Positions 1-8,049 of a DNA stretch of 64,000 bases are shown one piece after another. Under the pieces are notes generated by a model that made no database searches, was not told the origin of the DNA, and worked only from the letters and a program-made list of their open reading frames with translations. Positions within the stretch are counted from its first letter, which is position 1; the number at the start of each line of letters is the position of its first letter. Source of the stretch: Deltaproteobacteria bacterium (GTDB lineage: Bacteria; Myxococcota; JACRCW01); the NCBI GenBank assembly GCA_016218805.1, contig JACRCW010000040.1, positions 1-64,000 of the forward strand, in the 5' to 3' direction. The translations under genes were made by a program, and so were the position numbers.

Positions 1-1
1 C

Positions 2-916
2 ATGGTGGACAGCCGGGGGGCCTACGCGGTCAACGTGGAGGCGGTGGACGCCCAGGGGACCACGCAGTGCTCCCGGCAGGCGTCGCTGACGGTGAACGCG
101 CGCACCGGGCCGGAGTGGAAGACCATCCCGACGCTGGCAAGGCCAGAGGATGACCCCAATCTCTACTTGTGGGGTGAAATGCCAGAGGTCGTTCCCGTGA
201 GCCCGCTTCTGGGCGGGGGAACGATGGCTGTTGGAGTCGTCGGCAAGGAGTTTGACCGGTCAAGTTGGCGTCCCGTGACGATGCAACCCCAGGCCATCGC
301 CACAGACGCATTGCCGCTTCAAAGATGGGCGGGCGCGACCGAAGAGGGCACGGTGAGCGACCCGAGTGGCCCCAATGACGCCTTTGTCTTCGTCAAGAAA
401 GCGAACATCAGGGTGGAGCATGCCTATGTCGTGAACTTCTGGCTCCGCCAAGATGGAGCCAAGCCGGATCCGGTTTTCTCCCCGCAGACTGCCAACTTCT
501 GGGACCAAAACCAGCAGATGTGTGAGCCGACGAACGGGTTCTCGCCTGGGGAGTATGTCGCTGCGATCGCGGGTCATGAGAATGATGGCGCGTGGGAACC
601 GGGCACCGGCCACTTTGGCGTCATTGCGCGCCTCCTGGCGGAGAGGGATCCGCGCAAGATCGTGGAGGCAGAGTTTGACAGCAACAGCACAGACTTCCTG
701 CGCCTCATGGTGGCGCTTAATCTCAGCCGGCTGGAGAACGACTTCAACGACCGCGCGAGCGACGACGGTCCTTGGGTCAAGCCCGCTTGGCCACCCCCAC
801 CTGATGCATCGCGATTGTGCAATCCGGGCCCTTGCGACCTGACGCGAGCGTCATTCTGGCGGTCCACCACGGCATACGCGCCCGAATGTGGAACACGGTT
901 AGGCCTTGGTTACTGA
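2..916 (+). CDS. Partial hypothetical secreted/surface protein, 5' end outside window
   Basis: The reading frame is open at the left edge and ends with TGA at 914-916, so the true start is probably upstream. The first 30 or so visible residues (GAYAVNVEAVDAQG ... SLTVN) look like the last strands of a PKD or Ig-like beta-sandwich, common in myxobacterial surface proteins. The remaining 270 residues carry no motif I recognise; they contain a few Cys and many Asp, Asn and Trp. The next gene starts 14 bp downstream on the same strand, so the two may be co-transcribed. GC content is visibly lower than in the 2-6 kb region. Function unknown; the domain assignment is an inference from a short segment. 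Confidence 0.6.
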   Translation: MVDSRGAYAVNVEAVDAQGTTQCSRQASLTVNARTGPEWKTIPTLARPEDDPNLYLWGEMPEVVPVSPLLGGGTMAVGVVGKEFDRSSWRPVTMQPQAIATDALPLQRWAGATEEGTVSDPSGPNDAFVFVKKANIRVEHAYVVNFWLRQDGAKPDPVFSPQTANFWDQNQQMCEPTNGFSPGEYVAAIAGHENDGAWEPGTGHFGVIARLLAERDPRKIVEAEFDSNSTDFLRLMVALNLSRLENDFNDRASDDGPWVKPAWPPPPDASRLCNPGPCDLTRASFWRSTTAYAPECGTRLGLGY

Positions 917-930
917 ACACGGAGGCGAAG

Positions 931-1908
931 ATGAACTGCGTTGCCACGGTGTTGGTGCTCTGGGGGACTGTCGCCCCTTCCGCGGTGGAATCCGCACCAC
1001 AGTTTGTGGGGGTCTCGGACGCTCAACTGATACCCATGTTGGCGAATGATGATCCCTACAGCCAGGCCGTGTCCGTCGAACTCGACCTGCGGCTTGGGTT
1101 GCCTCCTGGTCCGAGCGCCTACCCGGCCGCCCAACGCCGCGGGTTGGTCAATTTGTTGATTGCCAACGCCGAGACAAACCCGGACCAACGGATTCGCATA
1201 GGCTCCTCCGCAACCCTGTGCCTCGCTGCCACCTTCATGGACGCGGACCGGGATGTGATCGCGCAACATATGAGGCGCATTCTCAGCGACAGCACGCAGG
1301 GGTACAGACGCCAAGCCGAGATGTATCTCCGTGATCTGGTTTCCTTCGACAAGAGCGCCGAGGCCTTGTCGGCCATTCAAGCGTTCCTTGAGAACCAAGA
1401 CCCACAGCGACCCAACGCAAGGGCGGAGGAACTCGCCTTGCTCGCGATCGGAACGAGTGGGGAAGCAGGACTACCGTTTCTCATCGGGTACATGCCGAAG
1501 AACGGGATAGACGCAGCCCGCGCGATCGCGGAAACCGGTTCATGGAAGGGCTTTCGCTTCCTGAGGAAGGAGGCCCTTCGCAGGGACAACCGTCACCGCT
1601 GGGCCTGCACCAGCGCGCTGCGTTTCTGGGCGGAGAAGCAGCCCACAGATTCCCAGGGGAGAGCCAAAGCCGTACGCACCTTGCAGCGGCTGGGCTGTGA
1701 TGACGACCTGCGAATCAAACAGACGGCGCTCTCCCTCCTTGCCAAGTTGGGCGCCAGCGCTCCCGCGCACTGTCCCGCCGAGGACGACGACGAGGATGAA
1801 GGGCACGACGAGGGTGACCATGATGGCGACCGCGTGCGAAAGGAGCGTGACGACAGGCCGCGCAGTCGCAGCGCCAAGGATGAGCAGGGGGGACACCCGC
1901 GGCACTGA
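931..1908 (+). CDS. Hypothetical secreted HEAT-like repeat protein
   Basis: 325 residues. I chose ATG 931 because GGAG at 921-924 gives a Shine-Dalgarno at good distance and the protein then begins with a plausible signal peptide (MNCVATVLVLWGTVAPSAVES). The open frame extends upstream to 817, but that part overlaps the preceding gene. The body is alpha-helical in appearance with spaced Leu/Ala segments (LLIANAETNPDQR, LALLAIGTSGEAG, QTALSLLAKLGA), which suggests HEAT/ARM-like repeats. The tail, from about residue 275, is extremely acidic and then basic (DDDEDEGHDEGDHDGD, then RKERDDRPRSR), probably disordered. Function unknown. It follows the previous gene by 14 bp. Confidence 0.6.
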   Translation: MNCVATVLVLWGTVAPSAVESAPQFVGVSDAQLIPMLANDDPYSQAVSVELDLRLGLPPGPSAYPAAQRRGLVNLLIANAETNPDQRIRIGSSATLCLAATFMDADRDVIAQHMRRILSDSTQGYRRQAEMYLRDLVSFDKSAEALSAIQAFLENQDPQRPNARAEELALLAIGTSGEAGLPFLIGYMPKNGIDAARAIAETGSWKGFRFLRKEALRRDNRHRWACTSALRFWAEKQPTDSQGRAKAVRTLQRLGCDDDLRIKQTALSLLAKLGASAPAHCPAEDDDEDEGHDEGDHDGDRVRKERDDRPRSRSAKDEQGGHPRH

Positions 1909-2246
1909 GCCACCACTTGTTTCGCCGTCACCATGACGCCGGTACGGTGGTGGCAGCGCAGTGCAAGCAGCATGGGGCGGTGGTGTTGGCGCTGGAGAGG
2001 CACTGGAGCATGGAGGACGCGGTAGAGGAGGCTGCGGTCCCGTTCGGAGTGGCAGCGCGCAGCCAGCTGGATCTGTCAGGGACCACGTTGACGCGCGCGC
2101 AACCGGGGACGCTCACGGCCAGATTCGATTGATCCCCCTGCGCAGCGCGCCGGGCAAGCGCCGGACCAGGCGTCCGCGGCCCCGCCCGTTCACCGCGCCC
2201 GGGCAAACATGATAAGGCGCGCCCTCCTTGTCGACGGGAGCGTGTG
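1909..2246. other. 338-bp intergenic gap, no convincing gene
   Basis: A 71-codon open frame (1917-2132, plus strand) crosses the gap, but it has no ribosome-binding site, no recognisable family and no homologue I can name. It could be a remnant of a decayed gene. AT-richer bases around 2126-2240 probably hold the promoter of the peptidase gene at 2247. No hairpin or repeat stands out. Confidence 0.4.
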
Positions 2247-4154
2247 ATGCGTCAGGTCGCTGGCTGGCTGGTGGCGGGTGGTCTTCTGGCGGGTGGTGTG
2301 GCGGTGGCGGCGGCGGCCTTTGTGCCGGACGCCAACATGGAGCGGACCAAGGTCCCCGACGCGTACAAGTGGAAGCTGGACGCGCTGTTCAAGGATGACG
2401 CGGCGTTTGAGGCAGGGTTTGCGGCGGCCAGCGCGGACCGCGAGAAGCTGGGCGCATTCAAGGGCAAGCTGGCGGACGCCGCGCAGCTGCGCGCGTGCCT
2501 GGAGGCGTATTTCAAGGTGCGCCTGGCCATCAACAAGCTCACCTTGTACGCGCACCTGCGGCACGACACTGACGTCAAGAACACCGCGCTGGGTGCGCTG
2601 GATGAGCGCGCGCAGAAGCTGATGGCGGCGCTGCTGTCAGACGCCACCTTCATCCGTACTGAGGTGCTGCACCTGGATGACAAGGCGTACGCGGACGTGG
2701 TGGCGCGGGAAGCGGGTCTCAAGGAGTACCGCCCGTACCTGGACGAGTTGCGCCGCCGGAAGGGCCGCATGCTGTCCGACGATGCGGAACGCGTGCTGGC
2801 GCTGGGCGGTGACAACCTGTGGGCAGAGATTGACCTCAACGAACTGCCCTCAGACCACGAGAAGACCTTCCACGCCATGCTGGCGGACCTCCCGCTGCCG
2901 CGCATCAAGGACGAAGCCGGTGCCGAGGTGCAACTCACCCTGGCCAACTACGGCAAATACCGCGGCAGCCCGGACCGGCGCGTGCGGGCGGAGGCGGTGG
3001 ACGCGCTGTTCGGGACGCTGCGGCAGTTCCAGCATGCGTTTGCGGGCAGCATTGCCGGGCAGGTCAACCACAGCATCTTCCTGGCGCGCGCGCGCGGCTA
3101 CCCCACGGCGCTGGAGGCCTACCTGGACAAGGACGACATTGACCCCAAGGTCTACCGCAACCTCATCAGCGCGGTGCACCAGAACCTGGCGCCGCTGCAG
3201 CGCTACGTGGAGCTGCGCAAGAAGGTGATGAAGGTGGCGGACCTGCACCTGTATGATTTGTACGTGCCGCTGGTGGCCGGCTCGCGCGCGGAGTTCAGCT
3301 ACGAGGACTCCGTCAAGCTCATCCCGGAAGCGCTGGCGCCGCTGGGCCCCGAATACCTCAAGACGCTCAAGGCCGGCCTGGCGCCGGGCGCCGGCTGGGT
3401 GGACGTGTTCCCGCACAAGGACAAGGCCAGCGGCGCGTTCTGCGCGTCGGTGTTCGGTTTGCACCCGTTCATGAAGCTCAACCACTTCAATGATTTTGAC
3501 GGGCTTTCCACCGCCGCGCACGAGCTGGGTCACGCCATGCACAGCCACCTGTCCATGACGCACCAGCCGTACGTCACCTCAAGCTACGTGCCGTTCATTG
3601 CGGAGATTGCCTCCACCTTCAATGAGAAGCTGCTGTCTGACCACCTGGTGAAGAAGGCGAAATCCCCGGCGGAGAAGCTGTCCGTCCTCAACAAGCTGGT
3701 GGAATCCATCCGCACCACGATCTACCGGCAGACGCTGTTCTCTGAGTTTGAGCTGGCCATCCACACCGCGGCGGAGCAGGGTACGCCGCTGACCGCGGAG
3801 TTCCTGGACAAGACGTACGCGGACCTGGTGCGGACGTACTACGGGCCGGGCTTCAGCGTGGGTCCCAATGACGGGATGGAATGGGCGTATATCCCGCACT
3901 TCTATTACAAGTACTACGTCTACGCGTACGCCAACGGCCTGTCAGCGGGCATTGCGCTGGCGGAACTGGTGCAATCCGGCAAACCCGCAGCGCGGGATGC
4001 GTACCTGGGGATGCTCAAGGGCGGGTCGTCAAAGCCCCCGCTGGTGTTGCTCAAGGGCGCGGGCGTGGACCTGACGCGCCCGGACGCCGTCACGGCGGCG
4101 GCCAGACTGATGGACCGCACGTTGACTGAGATGGAGAAGCTGCTTCACAAGTGA
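2247..4154 (+). CDS. pepF: Secreted M3 family oligoendopeptidase F-like zinc metallopeptidase
   Basis: 635 residues. ATG 2247 is preferred over the in-frame GTG three bases earlier. The N-terminus is a signal peptide (MRQVAGWLVAGGLLAGGVAV ... AAA), so the enzyme is expected in the periplasm or envelope, whereas most PepF enzymes are cytoplasmic. The gluzincin motif HELGH lies at about residues 425-429 (AAHELGHAMHSH). The third zinc ligand is the Glu in the downstream helix (FIAEIASTFNE). The C-terminal Tyr-rich stretch (HFYYKYYVYAYANGLSAG) is typical of the M3B substrate-binding region. The family hydrolyses short peptides of about 7-17 residues. Length fits M3B plus a leader. The gene stands alone, and the next gene is 244 bp away. 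Confidence 0.93.
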   Translation: MRQVAGWLVAGGLLAGGVAVAAAAFVPDANMERTKVPDAYKWKLDALFKDDAAFEAGFAAASADREKLGAFKGKLADAAQLRACLEAYFKVRLAINKLTLYAHLRHDTDVKNTALGALDERAQKLMAALLSDATFIRTEVLHLDDKAYADVVAREAGLKEYRPYLDELRRRKGRMLSDDAERVLALGGDNLWAEIDLNELPSDHEKTFHAMLADLPLPRIKDEAGAEVQLTLANYGKYRGSPDRRVRAEAVDALFGTLRQFQHAFAGSIAGQVNHSIFLARARGYPTALEAYLDKDDIDPKVYRNLISAVHQNLAPLQRYVELRKKVMKVADLHLYDLYVPLVAGSRAEFSYEDSVKLIPEALAPLGPEYLKTLKAGLAPGAGWVDVFPHKDKASGAFCASVFGLHPFMKLNHFNDFDGLSTAAHELGHAMHSHLSMTHQPYVTSSYVPFIAEIASTFNEKLLSDHLVKKAKSPAEKLSVLNKLVESIRTTIYRQTLFSEFELAIHTAAEQGTPLTAEFLDKTYADLVRTYYGPGFSVGPNDGMEWAYIPHFYYKYYVYAYANGLSAGIALAELVQSGKPAARDAYLGMLKGGSSKPPLVLLKGAGVDLTRPDAVTAAARLMDRTLTEMEKLLHK

Positions 4155-4398
4155 GCCGTGGCAGGGGTGCGCCACCGCGCCGCCACCGCGCGTGCTGGGG
4201 CAATTGTCCTTCCTGGGTGTGGGAGGGGTGTGCGCCACCCGGTGCGAACCCGCGGTGGCAGCGGCAAGGGCCCCCGACGTGACAGTTGGGGGATCTCGCG
4301 CATTTGCGTGTTGAAAGCCAACCGGCGCTGTGTCAAAAGGCCCGCCGGCACGGCGGTTGCGGCACCCCGCTGCCATCCGGGCGGGAGAACCGGCTGTC

Positions 4399-5511
4399 AT
4401 GATGGAACGCAAGATCCTCTTCACTCCAGGCCCGGTCATGATTTCACCGGCCGTCAAGGAGTCCCTGCTCCACCCTGAAACGGCGCACCGGCGGCCTGCG
4501 TTTGAGGCGCTGTTCCGCTCCGTGAGCAACCGCCTGTTGGCGGTATCCGGCGCGGACAACAACTACGCGGTGGCGTTGGTGACGGGCAGCGGGTCCGCGG
4601 CCAATGAGTGCGCGCTGTCCAGCCTGGTCCGTCCCACCGAGGAAGTGGTGGTGGTGGCCAACGGGCCCTTTGGCGACCGTTTCAAGGAGATCCTGGCGTG
4701 TCACGGCATCCGCCACCACGTGGTGGGTGACCGCTGGGGCGTGTACCCGGACGTGCGGGCGGTGGAGCGCGCGCTGCGCGAACACCCGGCGGCGCGTTGG
4801 CTGGCGGTGGTCTGGCACGAGACGGGTTCCGGCATGCGCAACCCCGTCCCCGCGCTGTGCGAAGTGGCGCACCGGTTGGGGCGGCGCACGTTTGTGGACT
4901 GCGTGAGCGCGTTGGGGGCGGAGGACATCCACCTGGTGCGGGACCACGTGGACGTTGCCACCAGCGTGGGCAACAAGGCGCTGGGCGCCATCACCGGTGT
5001 GTCCTACGTGATCTGCCGGCGGGACGCGGTGCCCCCGCTGGGGCCGGACATGCCGCGGCGGACCATGTACCTGTCCCTGCAGAACCACCTGCGCTGGGCG
5101 GACGAACACGCCCAGACCCCCAACACGCCCGCCGTGACCGCCATGGTGGCGCTGGACACGGCGCTGGCGGAGCTGCTGGCGGAGGGCGTGGCCAACCGCG
5201 TGCGCCGGGTGGCCGCCCTGGCGCGCACCGTGCGCGACGGTGTGCGCGCGCTGGGGTGGGGGCTGCTGCTCCCGGAGGAGCAGTCGGTGCACGCGCTGAC
5301 CAGCGTGCTGCTCCCCCAGACGATGAAGGCGGAAGCGTTTATCGACGCGCTCGACGCGCGGGGCTTTGTCCTCTACCCCGGCAAGGGCGTGTTCCAGGAC
5401 CGCAACGTGGTGCAGGTGGCGGTGATGGGGCACCTTTCGCAGGAGGACTGCCGCGCGCTGCTCAAAGCCATGCGTGAGGTGGCGCGCGAGCTCGAGCGCG
5501 CCGCGGCGTGA
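4399..5511 (+). CDS. PLP-dependent class V aminotransferase (serine-pyruvate / alanine-glyoxylate type)
   Basis: 370 residues. Two adjacent ATGs (4399, 4402) are possible starts; the longer open frame back to 4330 has no family support. The start FTPGPVMISPAVKESLLHPETAHR is the family signature seen in alanine-glyoxylate, serine-pyruvate and 2-aminoethylphosphonate aminotransferases. SVGNKALGAITG carries the likely Schiff-base lysine. TGSGSAANE and VVVANGPFGDR are the cofactor phosphate-binding and turn segments. Substrate is not decidable: no phosphonate genes and no serine-pathway genes lie nearby. The stop codon overlaps the GTG start of the next gene (GTGA), so the two are translationally coupled. 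Confidence 0.85.
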   Translation: MMERKILFTPGPVMISPAVKESLLHPETAHRRPAFEALFRSVSNRLLAVSGADNNYAVALVTGSGSAANECALSSLVRPTEEVVVVANGPFGDRFKEILACHGIRHHVVGDRWGVYPDVRAVERALREHPAARWLAVVWHETGSGMRNPVPALCEVAHRLGRRTFVDCVSALGAEDIHLVRDHVDVATSVGNKALGAITGVSYVICRRDAVPPLGPDMPRRTMYLSLQNHLRWADEHAQTPNTPAVTAMVALDTALAELLAEGVANRVRRVAALARTVRDGVRALGWGLLLPEEQSVHALTSVLLPQTMKAEAFIDALDARGFVLYPGKGVFQDRNVVQVAVMGHLSQEDCRALLKAMREVARELERAAA

Positions 5512-6395
5512 CGCCGGGCCCCCTGGTCCGGGCACGCCCCCCACCCGAGCGGCAACACGTCATTCCCCTCCCCGGCCGTCCCGGCCACGCGCTGAGCCTG
5601 GGCGTGCTGGCCGGGCTGGCTGCCACCGTGCTGACCGCGCTGGGCACCCTGGCGGCGCCGGTGGCGGTGGTGGCGTGGGCGGCCGCGTGCGGGGGCGCGT
5701 CCTGGTGGTTTGGGCGCGGGCGGGCGCGGCTGCGCGTGGACCGCGGCCGGCTGGTGGTCACCGGGACGGGGAGGCGGCAGCAGGTGCCGCTGTCACCACC
5801 GGGGTGGGTGACGGTGACCGAGCAGCCCGCCGTGCCCGGCGTGCGGCACCTGGTCCGCCTGGAGGGCGAGGGTGGAGCGCCGGTGGTGCTGGGGCGCTAC
5901 ACGTCGGTGGAGGACGCTTGGCGCGCCGCGCGTGGTGCGGCGGGGGCGGCCGGTTGGCCGCTGTCCTGGGGCGCGCTGGACGGACAGCCGGTGCGGCTGC
6001 CGGCGGGCGGGACGGGCGTGCCGCTGCGCCGGCGGGAGCCTGCGGCGGACGCGCCCGCGGCGCCGCCTGCGGGGGCGGTGCGCGGTGAGGACGGGAGCTG
6101 GGCGCTGGCGTCGCCGGCCGGGCGGCTGGGTGTCAGCGGGTACCTGGTCACCTGGCACGGTGCCGCGCACGCCTGGCAGGTGCCGGCGGACGAGGTGGTG
6201 TGCGCGTTCTGCGTACGCAGCTGGGCGGGGACCACGTCGCTGGCGGTGGCCACCGCCTCGCGCGTGTTCCTGGCCGGGCCGCTGCCCGCGCCGGCGGACT
6301 GGCCGGTGTTCCTCAGTTGGGCGCTGCGCGCGGTGCGGACGCTGCCGGGCGCCGCCGGCGCACCCAGCGGGTCACCGGTGGCCGGTGCGCGGTGA
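5508..6395 (+). CDS. Hypothetical membrane-anchored protein coupled to the aminotransferase
   Basis: 295 residues from GTG 5508, overlapping the previous stop by 4 bp. The N-terminus has one long or two short hydrophobic segments at roughly residues 28-66 (LSLGVLAGLAATVLTALG and PVAVVAWAAACGGASWW). These are followed by a mostly beta-strand, Arg/Gly/Val-rich region (LRVDRGRLVVTGTGRRQQV), which resembles the PH-like membrane-associated DUF proteins found beside two TM helices. A Pro/Ala linker at about residues 180-200 separates a second beta-rich block. No catalytic motif. Function unknown; the PH-like reading is an inference from pattern only. The coupling suggests co-expression with the aminotransferase, not necessarily a shared pathway. 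Confidence 0.6.
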   Translation: MTPGPLVRARPPPERQHVIPLPGRPGHALSLGVLAGLAATVLTALGTLAAPVAVVAWAAACGGASWWFGRGRARLRVDRGRLVVTGTGRRQQVPLSPPGWVTVTEQPAVPGVRHLVRLEGEGGAPVVLGRYTSVEDAWRAARGAAGAAGWPLSWGALDGQPVRLPAGGTGVPLRRREPAADAPAAPPAGAVRGEDGSWALASPAGRLGVSGYLVTWHGAAHAWQVPADEVVCAFCVRSWAGTTSLAVATASRVFLAGPLPAPADWPVFLSWALRAVRTLPGAAGAPSGSPVAGAR

Positions 6396-6407
6396 CCAGG
6401 GCGCGGT

Positions 6408-8048
6408 TCAGGGCGCGTAGCAGAACACGACGTGGGAACCCCACTGGCCGTTGTTGTCACAAGCGGTAAGCGGGCCAAAGATGGACCGCACCCACGCCCC
6501 CACGGTGCCCGCCGGGCAGGTGCACGCGCCGGTGTACGGGTTGGCGGCAACGCAACCCGCGGCGCCGTACCCCTGGTGGTCGCTCTGCGTGAACGCGCCC
6601 CCAAAGGTGGAGACGGGCGGGCGGTAGCAGACCGTCAGCTCGGTGCGCTGGAAGCAGGAACCGGACACCGGCATGTCCACGGCCGTGGTCCCCGCGGCGC
6701 AGGAGCACGCACCGGTGTACGGGTTGACGGCCAGGCACAGCAGCCCCTGGTGGTGGTAGACGCCGCCAAAATCTGCCGGGACCAGCGCGGGGGCGACGCA
6801 GCCGTACAGCGTCGCCCAGCCATACCCGTTGCCGGCGCAGTTGCTGTCGTCCAGCAGGTCCCCGTAGCTGACCGGGGAGAACCCCGCGGGGCACCAACAC
6901 CCGCCCGTGTACGGGTTGTTGGTCATGCAGCCGCGGCAGTTGGTGCGGTACACGCCCGCGAAGCTGGCGCAGTGACCGTTGAGGTTCACCAGCCCAGCGC
7001 TGCAGGAGGTCCCGCAAGCGGATCCGGCGCAGTACGGCGTGAAATACGTCGGCGCGCCACAACCCGTGCACCCGCCGCAGTGGTTCACGTCACCCGTTGT
7101 GTCCATGCAGCCGGCGCCGCAGTCAGCAAAGCCCGCTGCGCACGGGTACTGGCAGCCACCCGGTCCACAGGCGCGCGAGGCGCCCGGCGGGGCGGCCGCA
7201 CAGGAGACCGCGCAATCCCCGCAGTGGTCCGGGTCCATGGCCAGGTCCACGCAGGTGGACCCGCAGGCGGTCTGCGTGCCCGGGCACACCAGCGTGCACC
7301 CGCCGTCAACGCAGCCCGGGGAGGCGCCCGCGGGAGCCGTGCAGGGGGAGGCCTCGCAGGCACCACAGTGCAGCGGGTCCGTGCGGGTGTCCGTGCACAC
7401 GCCGCCGCACAACTGCTGGCCGTCCGGGCAGGGTGGCGCGCTGCTGGAGGGCGCTGAGGACGACGCGCCGACCGCGGACGACGGCGCGGCGCTGGACGGG
7501 GAACCCCTGCTGCCGCTGCTGGCGGTGGACGCGGGAGCGCTGGATGGGAGCGTTGCCGCCGAGCCCGAGGACGCCAGGCGGGAGGATGCGGCGGGCACCG
7601 ACGACGATGCGGCTGCGGCAGACGACGCGGGCGGACCCGACGATGACGACGACGCGGGTGCGGCCGAGGAGGTGCTGGCCGGGGTGGGGAACGCCGAGGA
7701 GGCGGAACCGGCCGGCGCGCTGCTGCCAGCAGAGTGCGGGCTTGCGGCGGACGTGGCGGCGGCGGTGGATGGGCGCGATGACGACGACACCCGCACCCCG
7801 CCGCCATCCCCGCCGCCGGCGGCGCGGCAGGCCCCCCCGGTGCAGCCCTCGCCCCCCGGGCAGTCCGCGTCGGCCCCGCACGGCCGCTCGCACCGGCCGT
7901 CCACGCAGGCGTAGCCCGCCGCACAGTCCGCGGTGCTGGAGCACGCAAACTCCAGCGTGCTGGCCGGGCACGCCGTGCCCACGGCCGCCCACGCGGCGAG
8001 CATGACGACACTCAGGAGGCGGGGATGCGGTGGCATCACCCGCGCCAT
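6408..8048 (-). CDS. Cys-rich secreted lipoprotein with Ser/Ala linker and three NPYTG repeats
   Basis: 546 residues. ATG at 8048 follows the kinase stop by one base and has GGGTGGG at -12 to -6; ATG 8036 is an alternative. A lipoprotein signal ends in VGTA|C. Next come Cys-rich modules of the type CxxxxDCxxGYxCVDGRC, a low-complexity Ser/Ala/Pro linker of about 140 residues, then repeats of the form CGxxCVDLxxDPxHCGxC similar to Cys-rich repeats of myxobacterial surface proteins. The last 190 residues contain three units with the core NPYTGxCxCPAG (TNNPYTGGCWCPAGF, VNPYTGACSCAAGT, ANPYTGACTCPAGT). It is probably an outer-membrane, disulphide-bonded stalked protein. Expression is coupled to the sensor kinase upstream. 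Confidence 0.75.
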   Translation of the reverse strand: MARVMPPHPRLLSVVMLAAWAAVGTACPASTLEFACSSTADCAAGYACVDGRCERPCGADADCPGGEGCTGGACRAAGGGDGGGVRVSSSSRPSTAAATSAASPHSAGSSAPAGSASSAFPTPASTSSAAPASSSSSGPPASSAAAASSSVPAASSRLASSGSAATLPSSAPASTASSGSRGSPSSAAPSSAVGASSSAPSSSAPPCPDGQQLCGGVCTDTRTDPLHCGACEASPCTAPAGASPGCVDGGCTLVCPGTQTACGSTCVDLAMDPDHCGDCAVSCAAAPPGASRACGPGGCQYPCAAGFADCGAGCMDTTGDVNHCGGCTGCGAPTYFTPYCAGSACGTSCSAGLVNLNGHCASFAGVYRTNCRGCMTNNPYTGGCWCPAGFSPVSYGDLLDDSNCAGNGYGWATLYGCVAPALVPADFGGVYHHQGLLCLAVNPYTGACSCAAGTTAVDMPVSGSCFQRTELTVCYRPPVSTFGGAFTQSDHQGYGAAGCVAANPYTGACTCPAGTVGAWVRSIFGPLTACDNNGQWGSHVVFCYAP

Positions 8049-8049
8049 C

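Noticed and set aside
1917-2132. Small gene of 71 codons
   Set aside because: No ribosome site, no family, and it fills a promoter-containing gap; not supported.
4399-5511. 2-aminoethylphosphonate transaminase (PhnW)
   Set aside because: The fold matches, but no phosphonatase or phosphonate uptake gene is near and diagnostic residues cannot be verified by eye; left as a generic class V aminotransferase.
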